A stretch of DNA of 44,975 nucleotides from an uncultured Prevotella sp. (GTDB lineage Bacteria; Bacteroidota; Bacteroidia; Bacteroidales; Bacteroidaceae). The position numbers and the translations under genes are program-made. The notes beneath the pieces were generated by a model. The model searched no databases. It had not been told where the DNA came from and worked only from the letters and a program-made list of their open reading frames with translations. Numbering within the stretch: the first letter of the stretch is position 1; each line of letters begins with the position of its first letter. Positions 24,756-33,557 of this stretch are shown one piece after another. Location of the stretch: contig CAKQXI010000005.1 of NCBI GenBank assembly GCA_934281565.1, positions 1 to 44,975 on the forward strand, given 5' to 3'.

Positions 24756-26090
24756 TTATTCAGTAATTTCTTCTCCAAAGAGGGTGGCAGAGGTAGAGCC
24801 TGTGATGCGAACCTTGACGAACTCACCAATATGATGATTGCCCTTGTCCATGACAACCGCCTTGTTTTGTTCGGTGCGTCCCATTAACTGGGCACGGCTT
24901 CGTTTGCTAAATCCTTCGATAAGGATGACAAACTCCTTGCCCTCGTCTTTCTTGTTTTGTTGGGCACTAATCTCTGTTTGCAACTTGATCAACTCATTCA
25001 GTCGTGCAATCTTCACATCCTCAGGTACGTTGTCTGGCAGATGTTTGGCAGCGTATGTACCTGGACGCTCGGAGTATTTGAACATGAAAGCACTGTCAAA
25101 ACCTACTTCCTTGACTAATGAGAGGGTTAACTCTTGGTCTTCCTCCGTCTCATCGTGATAACCTACGAAAATATCAGTCGTGATACCGCAACCTGGGATG
25201 ATGCGCTTGATGGCATCAATCTTCTCTAAATATTCCTCACGAGTGTATTTGCGGTTCATGAGCTTCAAGATCTTGTTACTTCCACTTTGGGCTGGGAAGT
25301 GGATATGGTTACAAAGATTAGGCTCGTCGGCAATGGCATGTAAGATGTCCTCGCTCATATCTTCAGGATTGGAAGTAGTAAAGCGGACACGCATATCTGG
25401 CACGGCTTCTGCAACCATTCTCAGCAACTGAGCAAAGGAAACGCTACCTTCCTCACGCTTGCCAGATGGTGAAAGTCCATAGCTGTTAACATTCTGACCA
25501 AGTAAGGTAACTTCCTTGAAACCACGGTCATGCAAGTCGCGAACCTCTCTCAATATGCTCTCTGCATCACGACTGCGCTCACGACCACGAGTATAAGGAA
25601 CGATACAGTAATGGCAGAAGTTGTTGCAACCACGCATGATGCTGACAAATCCACTGACACGATTGCCACCAATACGTTGAGGTACGATGTCACGATAAGT
25701 CTCAGTCTTGGAAAGCTCAATGTTCATGGCATTGGTGCCATTCTCACATTGCGCAATCATGTCTGGCAAGTTGAGATAACTATCTGGTCCACATACCAAG
25801 TTGGCATAGTGGTTATTGATGAGGTCGTCTTTCACACGTTCAGCCATGCAACCCAGTACACCGAGGATAACCTTACGTCCTTTCTTCTGTTCGGCATGGA
25901 GGGTGTCAAGTCGATGATAAATCTTGTTTTCGGCATTTTCACGTACACTGCAAGTATTTAGGAAGATGGCATCAGCTTCTTCTTCCTTCTCGCAAATCTC
26001 ATATCCAGCCATTTGCATGACTGAAGCAACAACTTCGCTATCTGCCACGTTCATTTGGCAGCCGTATGTCTCTATAAAGAGTTTTTTCAT
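24756..26090 (-). CDS. miaB: tRNA-2-methylthio-N6-dimethylallyladenosine synthase MiaB
   Basis: 444 residues. N-terminal UPF0004 domain with the auxiliary cluster Cys residues (ETYGCQMNVADSE, NTCSVRENAENK, GVLGCMAERV), the radical SAM motif CX3CX2C within RGCNNFCHYCIVPYTRGRER (about residues 154-173), and a C-terminal TRAM domain (LMGRTEQNKAVVMDKGNHH through GSTSATLFGE). MiaB adds a methylthio group to i6A37 of tRNAs that read UNN codons. All cluster residues are present. The PYTRGRE segment separates it from the related RimO and MtaB groups. It lies 55 nt after the PAP2 gene and before the msbA promoter. Confidence 0.95.
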   Translation of the reverse strand: MKKLFIETYGCQMNVADSEVVASVMQMAGYEICEKEEEADAIFLNTCSVRENAENKIYHRLDTLHAEQKKGRKVILGVLGCMAERVKDDLINNHYANLVCGPDSYLNLPDMIAQCENGTNAMNIELSKTETYRDIVPQRIGGNRVSGFVSIMRGCNNFCHYCIVPYTRGRERSRDAESILREVRDLHDRGFKEVTLLGQNVNSYGLSPSGKREEGSVSFAQLLRMVAEAVPDMRVRFTTSNPEDMSEDILHAIADEPNLCNHIHFPAQSGSNKILKLMNRKYTREEYLEKIDAIKRIIPGCGITTDIFVGYHDETEEDQELTLSLVKEVGFDSAFMFKYSERPGTYAAKHLPDNVPEDVKIARLNELIKLQTEISAQQNKKDEGKEFVILIEGFSKRSRAQLMGRTEQNKAVVMDKGNHHIGEFVKVRITGSTSATLFGEEITE

Positions 26091-26145
26091 GTTGATTTGT
26101 CCTTTTCTTTTTTAATGATAATAATGATTGTATTTAAAGTTTGCT

Positions 26146-27105
26146 CTATGCTTCTTTCATATTACGTGAAATAAACATCAAGATAAAATAAAAGATAATG
26201 GCTGACACAAATCCAGCAAGAGCATCAATAAGATAATGTGCCTGAATGTAAACAGTAGCCATACATAGGAAAGCATAGAATGGCAACATGATATACACCA
26301 GCTTGCGGTTTTGGGTATGCCAAGCCAAGAGCATACATACAGTGCTTATCCCTACGTGTGAACTCGGAAAAGCTGCCGTTGGGCGTTCACCTGCAGCCTT
26401 GGCGTCTTCCACGAGTTGGTAGAATATGCCATCGGGATAACCCGGTGAAGGCAAGCAGTCTGTATGCGTATTGAAATAATCACCCATGACAGGGAAGATG
26501 CCTTTGGCAATGTCCTTGACACCTACTGCATCATAGTAGAACGTTGGTCCTACGACAGGAACGTAGATGAATATGATATAATAGAGGAAGAAAGAGGCGA
26601 GTATCACAAACGATGCTCGCTCTGCTTCTTGGTATCTACAGAGAAAATAGAAAAGTACTACTACCGCTATCATGGGATAATACATGAAATATCCCATGTC
26701 CATCAATTCGCTTACCACAGCCCATGGCAATGTCTTGGCAAAGAACAGGGCTGGTTGGCATCCGAAAAGCTCTTGTTCCCATTCGGCGAAAATATGGTCG
26801 AGATTGGGAAACATTCGGTTGATTTCATAAGTATCGGGATACCACCATGCGAGCAAAGCCATCTGCGCGATTATTCTCATCATCTTGGTGAAACGGCAGG
26901 GTAGCATCCTATATACTGCCCATAAAGCTCCTGTTATGACGAGCACCCTGAGCCGTCCCCATAACATCGACTCGGGATTGACCAGCTTGGTATAAGTGAA
27001 AAGCATGGTAATGATGGTTATTGCCATATAAGCCAGCATCACCCACTCTAAGGGCAAAAGTCCTTTCTTTGGGGTTTTGTCTATTTTGAAGTAATCTTTT
27101 ATCAC
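26146..27105 (-). CDS. PAP2-superfamily membrane phosphatase/phosphotransferase
   Basis: 319 residues with about six membrane helices. The PAP2 motifs are AAFPSSHVGIST (SRTxSSH-like motif with the His, about residues 243-254) and YIQAHYLIDALAG (conserved His and Asp, about 285-297). The first PAP2 motif (KxxxxxxRP) is not obvious, which is typical of the PAP2_3/AUR1-like branch. Members dephosphorylate lipid phosphates or transfer head groups, including inositol phosphorylceramide synthases. No myo-inositol genes are adjacent, so a sphingolipid role is only a possibility. It lies 99 nt after the SDR gene. Confidence 0.75.
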   Translation of the reverse strand: MIKDYFKIDKTPKKGLLPLEWVMLAYMAITIITMLFTYTKLVNPESMLWGRLRVLVITGALWAVYRMLPCRFTKMMRIIAQMALLAWWYPDTYEINRMFPNLDHIFAEWEQELFGCQPALFFAKTLPWAVVSELMDMGYFMYYPMIAVVVLFYFLCRYQEAERASFVILASFFLYYIIFIYVPVVGPTFYYDAVGVKDIAKGIFPVMGDYFNTHTDCLPSPGYPDGIFYQLVEDAKAAGERPTAAFPSSHVGISTVCMLLAWHTQNRKLVYIMLPFYAFLCMATVYIQAHYLIDALAGFVSAIIFYFILMFISRNMKEA

Positions 27106-27132
27106 ACTATGTTAGTTTACAGTTTATAATTT

Positions 27133-27187
27133 ATAGTTAATAGGGCAATACAGCTTACGGCGCGAGCCTCTATAAACTATTAACTAT
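27133..27187. repeat. AT-rich inverted repeat between the SDR and PAP2 genes
   Basis: ATAGTTAATAG (27133-27143) and CTATTAACTAT (27177-27187) are perfect complements, with GC-richer DNA (cttacggcgcgagcc) in the loop. AGTTTATA/TATAAACT adds an overlapping alternative pairing. It may act as a processing site or a small repeat element. Confidence 0.45.
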
Positions 27188-27204
27188 CAATTATTAAATA
27201 TTAT

Positions 27205-28200
27205 TTACAGCCATCCGTTCTCCTTATACCATTCCATGGCGAGCCTTACGCCTTGGTCGAGCTTGTAGTGTGGATGATAGCCTAACTCATCCATGGCTGG
27301 TTCGATGTCGCATCGCCAATTGCGTTGCTTAAGGATGTTATACTTATCATTGTTTAGTGCGGACATCTTCCCTGTGAGCCTTCCGATGTGCTCGCCGAAG
27401 AATGTTATTATTTTCAGCAACCAGATAGAAGCCTTGATACGAACAAGCCATTTGTTCCCCAGTTCCTTATGTATCAAGTTGCTGAATGTTTCCGAACGAT
27501 AGACCTCACCATCGCTTAAGAAATATTTTCGCCCATTCATGCCATGGTCAAGGGCAAGGAATACAGCTTGCACGACATCTTGCACATATACAAAGGTAAT
27601 GTCTTGGCGTTTGAAGCCTACCGAGAAGTCAACGTGTCCTTTGATGCTTTTTGCCATGAGGAAATAGTCTTTTTCCCTTGGACCATATACTCCTGTTGGG
27701 CGCAGGATGATGTAAGGGAAACTTACGCCCACGCTGTCAAGAAATTGTTCGGCTTTCAATTTACTCTTGCCATAAGCCGTATTGGGCTTTGGCGTATCAT
27801 GTTCTGTTATATCCTGATAAGGTTGCTGCTCGTGTATGGCACCAAAGATGCTAAGCGAACTAATGAATACAAATCGCTTAATCGGCATCTTGAGGCGGAT
27901 GATGGCATTTACGAGGTTTTTCGTACCCTCGGTGTTTACCTGATAGAAATCCTCAACGTGCAAGCACTTGGTGGCACCTGCCGCATGTACGATATAATCG
28001 AACTCATGTCCTTTTAGTTCGTTCACCAACTCCTCCTCAGAAGAAAAGTTGAGGTTGATAAAATGGATGCGTTTGTCTTGTAGGTATTTCCTTGAACTGG
28101 ATTGGCGCACTGCCGCCCATGTCTCCATGCCTTGTCGCAAGGCTTCTTCGACTATGAAGCTACCAATGAAACCAGACGCACCTGTTACTAAAATCTTCAT
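27205..28200 (-). CDS. NAD-dependent epimerase/dehydratase (extended SDR)
   Basis: 331 residues. The Rossmann NAD(P) motif TGASGFIGSFIVEEA is at the N-terminus, VHAAG follows near residue 73, the catalytic Tyr/Lys pair is in NTAYGKSKLKAEQFL (about 142-156), and LRPTGVYGPREKDYF is the usual substrate-side segment. It belongs to the extended short-chain dehydrogenase group (nucleotide-sugar epimerases, dihydroflavonol reductase- or 3-beta-HSD-like proteins). The sugar or steroid-like substrate cannot be named. It starts the minus-strand unit that continues with the PAP2 and miaB genes, and is divergent from the DUF4143 ATPase gene. Confidence 0.82.
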   Translation of the reverse strand: MKILVTGASGFIGSFIVEEALRQGMETWAAVRQSSSRKYLQDKRIHFINLNFSSEEELVNELKGHEFDYIVHAAGATKCLHVEDFYQVNTEGTKNLVNAIIRLKMPIKRFVFISSLSIFGAIHEQQPYQDITEHDTPKPNTAYGKSKLKAEQFLDSVGVSFPYIILRPTGVYGPREKDYFLMAKSIKGHVDFSVGFKRQDITFVYVQDVVQAVFLALDHGMNGRKYFLSDGEVYRSETFSNLIHKELGNKWLVRIKASIWLLKIITFFGEHIGRLTGKMSALNNDKYNILKQRNWRCDIEPAMDELGYHPHYKLDQGVRLAMEWYKENGWL

Positions 28201-28359
28201 TAAAATTGCAATTTCTGATTAATCGGGTGCAAAGATACGATAAAAAAATGAAAATCAAGTAATTTTATCTGAAAAGCTAATTAATGCGGCATCATTTCCC
28301 GTTTAAACCAAAGTTCAAAAACATGGTCGGCAAGGAATACTTTTATAAGAAGAAATGAT

Positions 28360-28398
28360 AAAGTTCACCAGTTTGTGGACCACAAACTGGTGAACTTT
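28360..28398. repeat. Perfect 39-nt palindrome
   Basis: AAAGTTCACCAGTTTGTGG (28360-28378), a single A, then its exact reverse complement (28380-28398). It lies between divergent genes, so a terminator role is not expected unless it insulates them. The rest of the 402-bp gap 28201-28602 holds the repeats and promoter listed next. Confidence 0.75.
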
Positions 28399-28483
28399 TG
28401 ATATTATTTAGTCTGTTGGCGGAACTGAAAGATAAATTAGTGTAAAAATATGCTATAGTTTTTGGGTTTATTTTGAGTATAAA

Positions 28484-28562
28484 TTTGAGAATTTTGTAAC
28501 ATAGATTTGAGAATTTTGTGGCGTTAAATTGAGAATTTTGTTTGATACTTTTGAGAATTTTT
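28484..28562 (+). repeat. Four direct repeats at exact 22-bp spacing
   Basis: TTTGAGAATTTTG-type units start at 28484, 28506, 28528 (ATTGAGAATTTTG) and 28550 (TTTGAGAATTTTT). The 22-bp period is close to two helical turns. The fourth unit lies between the -33 and -7 boxes of the promoter, so a protein bound here would block transcription. Confidence 0.75.
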
Positions 28563-28572
28563 CTTATCTTTG
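28541..28572 (+). promoter_or_regulatory. Promoter of the DUF4143 ATPase gene
   Basis: TTTG at 28541-28544, 20 bp, then TATCTTTG at 28565-28572. Transcription should start near 28576-28580, about 25 nt before the ATG at 28603. Confidence 0.7.
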
Positions 28573-28602
28573 CAACCGAGTAATAAAAACAAGAGATTTG
28601 TT

Positions 28603-29790
28603 ATGTTTAAGAAGAAAGAATTTCAAATATTGATGGAACGATTGTCTGAGCCCAGGACAAGAATCCAGGTTATATCTGGTCCAAGGCAGGTGGGCAAGTC
28701 TACTATGGTGAAACAGGTGCTTAAAGAAATAGACTTACCCTATCTGTTTGTTACTGGCGACAATGTTAACCCCAATGATACCCAATGGATTGCTGACTCC
28801 TGGCAGACGGCAAGAGCCAAGCAACTGATGGGTAAATATGCGCAGTATCTATTAGTTATCGACGAAGTTCACAAAATCAATAATTGGAGCGAAGCAGTAA
28901 AGAAAGAATGGGACCAAGATACTTTCAATGACTTGAACATGAAGGTAGTGCTCTTGGGTTCATCAAGGCTTCTGCTCAAAGATGGACTCACGGAATCGTT
29001 GGCTGGCAGATATGAGATAATTCGTATGACTCACTGGACATTCCCCGAGATGCATGAGGCTTTTGGACTGGATATCAATCAGTATGTATATTTTGGTGGT
29101 TATCCTGGAGGCGCTCCTCTGATTAAAGACGAGCGTAGATGGCACAACTACATAAAGGATAGTATTATCGCTCCAGCCATTAGCCAAGATATTTTAATGA
29201 CAAAGACAGTTTATAAGCCTGATTTGATGAAACAGGTTTTTGACTTAGGATGTACCTATTCGGGTGAAGAATTATCGCTTAATAAGATGCTTGGGCAACT
29301 TCAGGACGCTGGTAATATTACTACCATATCCAATTATCTTGGCACGCTAAATGAAGCACAGCTCCTGGCTGGTCTTCAAAAATTTGCTTTTGACAAGGCT
29401 CGTAAGTATAATTCGGTACCTAAGCTGATGGTTTATAACACGGCATTGCTTTCCGCTCTGTCCAACGTCAAGTTCGAGAAAGCATTTGTCGAACCCAAAA
29501 TGTGGGGAAGATGGGTGGAGAGTACGGTTGGGGCTTATCTGCTCAATATGTCAGAAGAATTGGGTTATCATGTCTATTATTGGAGAGAGCGAAATGATGA
29601 GGTGGATTTTATCTTGGAATACAATCGCAGTTCGATAGCCATAGAGGTTAAAAGTGGCAGAAGGACCACTAATGTTGGATTGTCTGTATTTCGTGAGAAA
29701 TTCCATCCTCTAACTTCTTTTGTGGTAGGTTCTGGAGGCATCTCAATAGAGGAGTTTCTCTCTGCTGATTTGGAGAATTTATTGGAATAA
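28603..29790 (+). CDS. AAA_14 ATPase with C-terminal DUF4143 domain
   Basis: 395 residues from the ATG at 28603; an upstream TTG at 28570 lies inside the -7 box and is rejected. The AAA_14 domain shows Walker A SGPRQVGKSTMVKQ (about residues 22-35), Walker B LLVIDEVHKINNW (about 85-97) and an Arg finger region GSSRLLLKDGL. The C-terminal DUF4143 part ends in a PD-(D/E)XK-like pattern, DEVDFILEY then IAIEVKSG (about 335-355). Such proteins are abundant in Bacteroidetes and their role is unclear. The array of 22-bp repeats at the promoter suggests tight, possibly self-made, control. A hairpin follows the stop by 3 nt. Confidence 0.88.
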   Translation: MFKKKEFQILMERLSEPRTRIQVISGPRQVGKSTMVKQVLKEIDLPYLFVTGDNVNPNDTQWIADSWQTARAKQLMGKYAQYLLVIDEVHKINNWSEAVKKEWDQDTFNDLNMKVVLLGSSRLLLKDGLTESLAGRYEIIRMTHWTFPEMHEAFGLDINQYVYFGGYPGGAPLIKDERRWHNYIKDSIIAPAISQDILMTKTVYKPDLMKQVFDLGCTYSGEELSLNKMLGQLQDAGNITTISNYLGTLNEAQLLAGLQKFAFDKARKYNSVPKLMVYNTALLSALSNVKFEKAFVEPKMWGRWVESTVGAYLLNMSEELGYHVYYWRERNDEVDFILEYNRSSIAIEVKSGRRTTNVGLSVFREKFHPLTSFVVGSGGISIEEFLSADLENLLE

Positions 29791-29793
29791 TTG

Positions 29794-29815
29794 GGGCAGG
29801 TTGACAAACCTGCCC
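29794..29815 (+). terminator. Hairpin directly after the DUF4143 gene
   Basis: GGGCAGGTT (29794-29802), loop GACA, AACCTGCCC (29807-29815), a perfect 9-bp GC-rich stem starting 3 nt after the stop codon. There is no T-run directly after it. Confidence 0.55.
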
Positions 29816-29855
29816 TCCCAGTGCAAGCCTGCTCTACCGTACTGCTAAGACTGAA

Positions 29856-29880
29856 AATGGTGGTTACGCCATTGTTTTTT
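29856..29880 (+). terminator. Intrinsic terminator
   Basis: AATGGTG (29856-29862), loop GTTA, CGCCATT (29867-29873) with one G-T pair, then G and six T (29875-29880). This is a good rho-independent terminator for the DUF4143 gene. Confidence 0.6.
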
Positions 29881-29969
29881 ATTGTTTGAATATTATGCAA
29901 AGCGCAAAGCGACCGAAAGCGATCTGACTTTCGCTAAATCGTTACCAAAAATCATATTCTCAAACAACC

Positions 29970-30283
29970 ATGCTGATTATTAATTACCTTTACCATACTA
30001 TCAATTGGGACAATCGCATGATAGGAAGCAAGGAGGCTCAAGACGTAGGCAAGACCACCTTGCTCAAACAATATCTGAAGCCAATCATTTAATGAGAAGT
30101 CATGAAGTAACTTTTAGTGGTATTGGTGATTTTTTCGTGGATGAAAAGTTTACTTTTGAAGTGGGTGGAAAGAATAAGAAATTTGACCAAATTAAGGATA
30201 TTCCCAATAGTTACTTAGCTATAGATGGCATCGAGACTGGATATGGACAAAGGATTCCTTTGTGGATGTTTGGATTTTTAGAA
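29970..30283 (+). pseudogene. Relic of a second AAA_14-type ATPase gene (ends kept, middle lost)
   Basis: The first frame (29970-30092, 40 codons) reads YLYHTINWDNRMIG then a Walker A-like DVGKTTLLKQYLK and stops. A second frame from an overlapping ATG at 30092 gives GDFFVDEKFTFEVGGKNK, FDQIKDIPNSYLAIDGIETG and IPLWMFGFL, which matches from memory the usual C-terminus of Bacteroidetes AAA_14/DUF4143-type ATPases. About 250 residues including Walker B are missing. The apparent continuation past 30283 runs into the hairpin at 30288 and is not native. Only the two termini survive, as in the other collapsed ATPase at 19244. Confidence 0.55.
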
Positions 30284-30287
30284 TGGT

Positions 30288-30319
30288 ATAGCCCATTATC
30301 AACATGGATAATGGGCTAT
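30288..30319. terminator. Hairpin between the ATPase relic and the LtaS-like gene
   Basis: ATAGCCCATTATC (30288-30300), loop aacatg, GATAATGGGCTAT (30307-30319), a perfect 13-bp stem. It lies 21 nt beyond the stop of the minus-strand gene at 30340 and probably ends that transcript. T-runs are weak on both sides. Confidence 0.6.
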
Positions 30320-30339
30320 TTACTTCGTTGGCAATGCAA

Positions 30340-32322
30340 TTATTTTTTCCTATATACCAATTCATTCTTCGTCATGCGTTCCATATAAGACTGGATGATA
30401 GCTTTCACCTCTCGCTCCATTGCCCCCCTTACTTTTGGTTCTTGGGATGCCACATTGTGTTTCAGGAGCAAATCGGTACGGAAACGATAGAGAGCCTTGG
30501 TCTTCTGACCGTCAAACTGCAAGAGATAATCACCCTTGACATATTGATAGATACCATTGAGGTAATTTACCGCCCATGTATCCTTGGCAGGAGTGGTAAG
30601 TAAGTCGATGCCAAAACCAACATACTTACGGTCGTAACCGAGATAACTCAATACTGTTGGCATGATGTCTATCTGCTGGGCGATGGCATTGCGCATTCCG
30701 GGTTTGAAATCTCCAGTAGGGTCGAAGAAGATAATAGGAGAACAGAAGCCTCCCAAATCAGTCTGATAATACTCATGGTCGCTCAAGTTGGTATGGTCAG
30801 AAGTTAGCACAAAGAGCGTATTCTTATACCAAGGTTGTTTCTTTGCCTTGTTGAAGAACTGACGAAGTGCATTGTCGGTATAGCGGATGCACTTATGGAT
30901 AACGATTCCCTCCTCCTTGTATATATCCTTATACTTGTCTGGTATCACGTATGGATGATGGGAAGAAGCGGTAAAGACTGCCGTCATAAAAGGTTGCTTG
31001 AACTCACTCATCTTGGTAGCGTAGAACTGCAAGAAAGGTTCATCCCATATTGCCCAAGTTCCGTCAAAGTCTTTGTCTCCCCCAAATCGTTTATCTGCAT
31101 TAAACTCCGTACGACCGTAATAATCATCAAATCCCGTGGTACGGGCAAAAGCCTGAAATCCCATAGAACCATTCTCCGCTCCATGGAAGAAAGCAGAATA
31201 ATATCCCTTGTGTTTCAATTCCCCAGCCAGACCACTGACATCGTTCATAGATGCAGGGGTAAGGAAAAACGGTTCCACGAACATAGGGATGCTTGACAGA
31301 ATACTTGGCATACCGTCAATACTCTTTCTGCCATTGCAATAAGAATACAAATAGGTAGCACTATGTTGCATCAAGGAATCGACAAATGGAGTATATCCCT
31401 TGTACTTGCCACCTTCGAGCCATTTGTTGAAACCACCGATATATTCCCTGCCAAAACTCTCAATGATGATAACCACCACATTCTTTTTACGCTTCACCAC
31501 AGAGTCATTAGGTATATGAACAGGAGAATAGATAGCATCCAACTGTTTTTCAGTATAATAATTTGGCACAACAAACACAGGTTTATCTATCGTCCTTATC
31601 AAAGAAAATGGAGTATTAAGCACAATGGCTGCTTCCAAGGGACGATCTACATACTGATTGGCATTGCTGATGGTTATAGGGCGCACTGCTGTTGTAAAAC
31701 CACCACGCATACCTGCCACACAGAAAGGCACGAAAACCAGTAAGCAAACCAAATGCCAACCATAATACTTGAGCAAAGCTCTTGTCTGATAAGGGCGAGA
31801 AGCCTCAACAGGAACCTTACCCTTTGGCATGGCATAGAAAAACCATAAGGCAGCAATAAGTAGGATGCCTATTAGTACAAGATACCAATGATTAAGAACT
31901 TCCACACCAAAGATGCTTCCTAAATTCTTCTCATTCTTAAACTCAGAGAACACCGTAACAGTGGTACGACGAGTAGTATACTTGAAATAAACGCAATCTA
32001 CCAAATTGGCTATGATACATATCGCATTACAAACAATAAATACCCACTTTGTAATCTTTTGGTATAAGTCTGTTTCCTTGTAATGAATAGGGAAAAGCAT
32101 CAGCAAGGCATACAAGGCATTAGTATATAAAATGGCAGAGGTGTCAAACATCCATCCTCCACGAAGCATCTCACCAAAAGCATTCCATGTCATTGTATCT
32201 GAAAACATTCCCCAGTTGACCGCCAGGAATACCAAGCGACAAATCTCATAAACAATATAGACCAACGCCAAATTGATAACAAAACACAATGGCGTGGATA
32301 ATAAATTTCTCTTGAGTTTCAC
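30340..32322 (-). CDS. LtaS/MdoB-type membrane phosphotransferase (sulfatase fold)
   Basis: 660 residues. Five membrane helices in the first ~230 residues (FVINLALVYIVYEICRLVFL; ALYALLMLFPIHY; WVFIVCNAICIIANLVDCVY; LVLIGILLIAALWFFY; HLVCLLVFVPFCVAG) are followed by a periplasmic sulfatase-fold domain. Metal and nucleophile segments: VVIIIESFGREY, CNGRKSIDGMPSILSS with a Ser/Thr-type nucleophile region, FTASSHHPYVIP, and LTSDHTNLSDHEYY. The family (LTA synthase, phosphoglycerol and phosphoethanolamine transferases) moves a phospholipid head group to a glycan or lipid. As a Gram-negative this organism has no lipoteichoic acid, so head-group decoration of an envelope glycan is more likely. It forms an operon with the GT87 gene (6-nt gap). 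Confidence 0.85.
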   Translation of the reverse strand: MKLKRNLLSTPLCFVINLALVYIVYEICRLVFLAVNWGMFSDTMTWNAFGEMLRGGWMFDTSAILYTNALYALLMLFPIHYKETDLYQKITKWVFIVCNAICIIANLVDCVYFKYTTRRTTVTVFSEFKNEKNLGSIFGVEVLNHWYLVLIGILLIAALWFFYAMPKGKVPVEASRPYQTRALLKYYGWHLVCLLVFVPFCVAGMRGGFTTAVRPITISNANQYVDRPLEAAIVLNTPFSLIRTIDKPVFVVPNYYTEKQLDAIYSPVHIPNDSVVKRKKNVVVIIIESFGREYIGGFNKWLEGGKYKGYTPFVDSLMQHSATYLYSYCNGRKSIDGMPSILSSIPMFVEPFFLTPASMNDVSGLAGELKHKGYYSAFFHGAENGSMGFQAFARTTGFDDYYGRTEFNADKRFGGDKDFDGTWAIWDEPFLQFYATKMSEFKQPFMTAVFTASSHHPYVIPDKYKDIYKEEGIVIHKCIRYTDNALRQFFNKAKKQPWYKNTLFVLTSDHTNLSDHEYYQTDLGGFCSPIIFFDPTGDFKPGMRNAIAQQIDIMPTVLSYLGYDRKYVGFGIDLLTTPAKDTWAVNYLNGIYQYVKGDYLLQFDGQKTKALYRFRTDLLLKHNVASQEPKVRGAMEREVKAIIQSYMERMTKNELVYRKK

Positions 32323-32328
32323 CTTTAT

Positions 32329-33525
32329 CTACTTTTTAAAATCTTCATTACTTATCTTTTTCTCGGCATAGTCTTTCACTGCCATCTCATACACCAACTT
32401 GAACCATACCAACACACAAGGCAATGCTTTCAATGCGTAAGGTTGCACATAGTTCTTGCGGATGAAAGCTGGGAACAGGTCGGAGGGCGACATACTGGTG
32501 AGAATGAATGCAAACACCATCAAGGCTATATCCCAACGATTGCGTTTCCAAGGAGCTGTAATATACCAGATTGCGACTCCTAAGAGAGCTATGATATAAG
32601 TACTCGACTCACTGCCAGTACTAAACAATACCACAAACATCAATGTTGAAGCAAGAAAAGCATAGCGAAATGCAATATTCTTGTATTGCTTGATGCGGAG
32701 ATATGGATAACAAAATGCCAATATTCCTGGTATAATCAAGCATAAATCCGAATATGTTGGTATACGAGATATTTTGCGAACCAATCCGAGTAATGATTGA
32801 TTAGTTCCACAACTAAACATATTATCCATATTTTTCTCCGACAAGCTGACATACCATTCCTTATATTGCTCGATGATATATTCAGGACTACTTATTGCCA
32901 TCGGCAAAACAAAGAACAAGATTGCCCATCCTGCCAATGCCAGAACAAACTTCGTCTTATGCTTGGAGAAAAAGAAGAACGCCAATCCCACGATACCATA
33001 CAACTTGACAAATGTGCCTATCATGATGAAGCAAGCTGCCATGATGTCTTTCTCTTTCTGGATACAATAAAAAGAAGCCACGATGATGGCAGCAATGATG
33101 ATATTGAATTGACTCATAAACAATGCCGTAAGCAACTCATGGGCACAGAACCAATAGATGAATATCTGCTTGCCTTGTGCTATCGGCAACTTACGAATGG
33201 CACAAAACAATGCCAATGCCATCAACACGTGCCAGAATATCAGTCCCAAAGGATGGGGTAACACGGCAAATGGAGCTATCACCAAGCTAAAAAATGGTCC
33301 ATAATGATTCGTATCGAAATACTCGGCTGGATAAGGAGCATACAATGATGTCTGCTCCCACGTATGCCAAAACACATACTTGAATATCAAGAAGTTATTA
33401 CACTTATGGAACTTTGTAAGCGCGGAAATCAATCCCAATAGTAACCACAATCCCAACAAGGTACGAGGAACTCTGAAAAATGGGCGCATAAAGAAGTGCT
33501 TCACATTAGCTGTTACATTTCTCAT
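32329..33525 (-). CDS. GT87/DUF2029 polytopic glycosyltransferase
   Basis: 398 residues with about ten transmembrane helices. The first large periplasmic loop has YPAEYFDTNHYGPFFSLVIA (about residues 63-82), the acidic loop plus HYGP pattern characteristic of GT87 (polyprenol-phosphate-mannose-dependent transferases). Other helices: LIFWHVLMALALFCAI, ELLTALFMSQFNIIIAAIIV, WAILFFVLPMAI. It should take a sugar from a polyprenol phosphate on the periplasmic side. Gene order places it directly before the LtaS-like enzyme, which may decorate the same product. A good promoter lies upstream on the minus strand, back to back with that of the GT4 gene. Confidence 0.82.
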   Translation of the reverse strand: MRNVTANVKHFFMRPFFRVPRTLLGLWLLLGLISALTKFHKCNNFLIFKYVFWHTWEQTSLYAPYPAEYFDTNHYGPFFSLVIAPFAVLPHPLGLIFWHVLMALALFCAIRKLPIAQGKQIFIYWFCAHELLTALFMSQFNIIIAAIIVASFYCIQKEKDIMAACFIMIGTFVKLYGIVGLAFFFFSKHKTKFVLALAGWAILFFVLPMAISSPEYIIEQYKEWYVSLSEKNMDNMFSCGTNQSLLGLVRKISRIPTYSDLCLIIPGILAFCYPYLRIKQYKNIAFRYAFLASTLMFVVLFSTGSESSTYIIALLGVAIWYITAPWKRNRWDIALMVFAFILTSMSPSDLFPAFIRKNYVQPYALKALPCVLVWFKLVYEMAVKDYAEKKISNEDFKK

Positions 33526-33557
33526 TTCTATATCATATTTACATTTATTTCAGTTGG

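Noticed and set aside
28484..28562. Short regular repeats as a possible CRISPR array
   Set aside because: Repeat units are only about 13 bp with 9-bp gaps, AT-rich and placed over a promoter. There are no cas genes. An operator array fits better.
30284..30388. C-terminal extension of the ATPase-relic frame
   Set aside because: It crosses a 13-bp hairpin and then the antisense strand of the LtaS-like gene; residues after FGFL have no relation to the family.
30835..31743. Plus-strand open frames opposite the LtaS-like gene
   Set aside because: They are shadows of the conserved sulfatase-fold coding frame, with no domain and no promoter.
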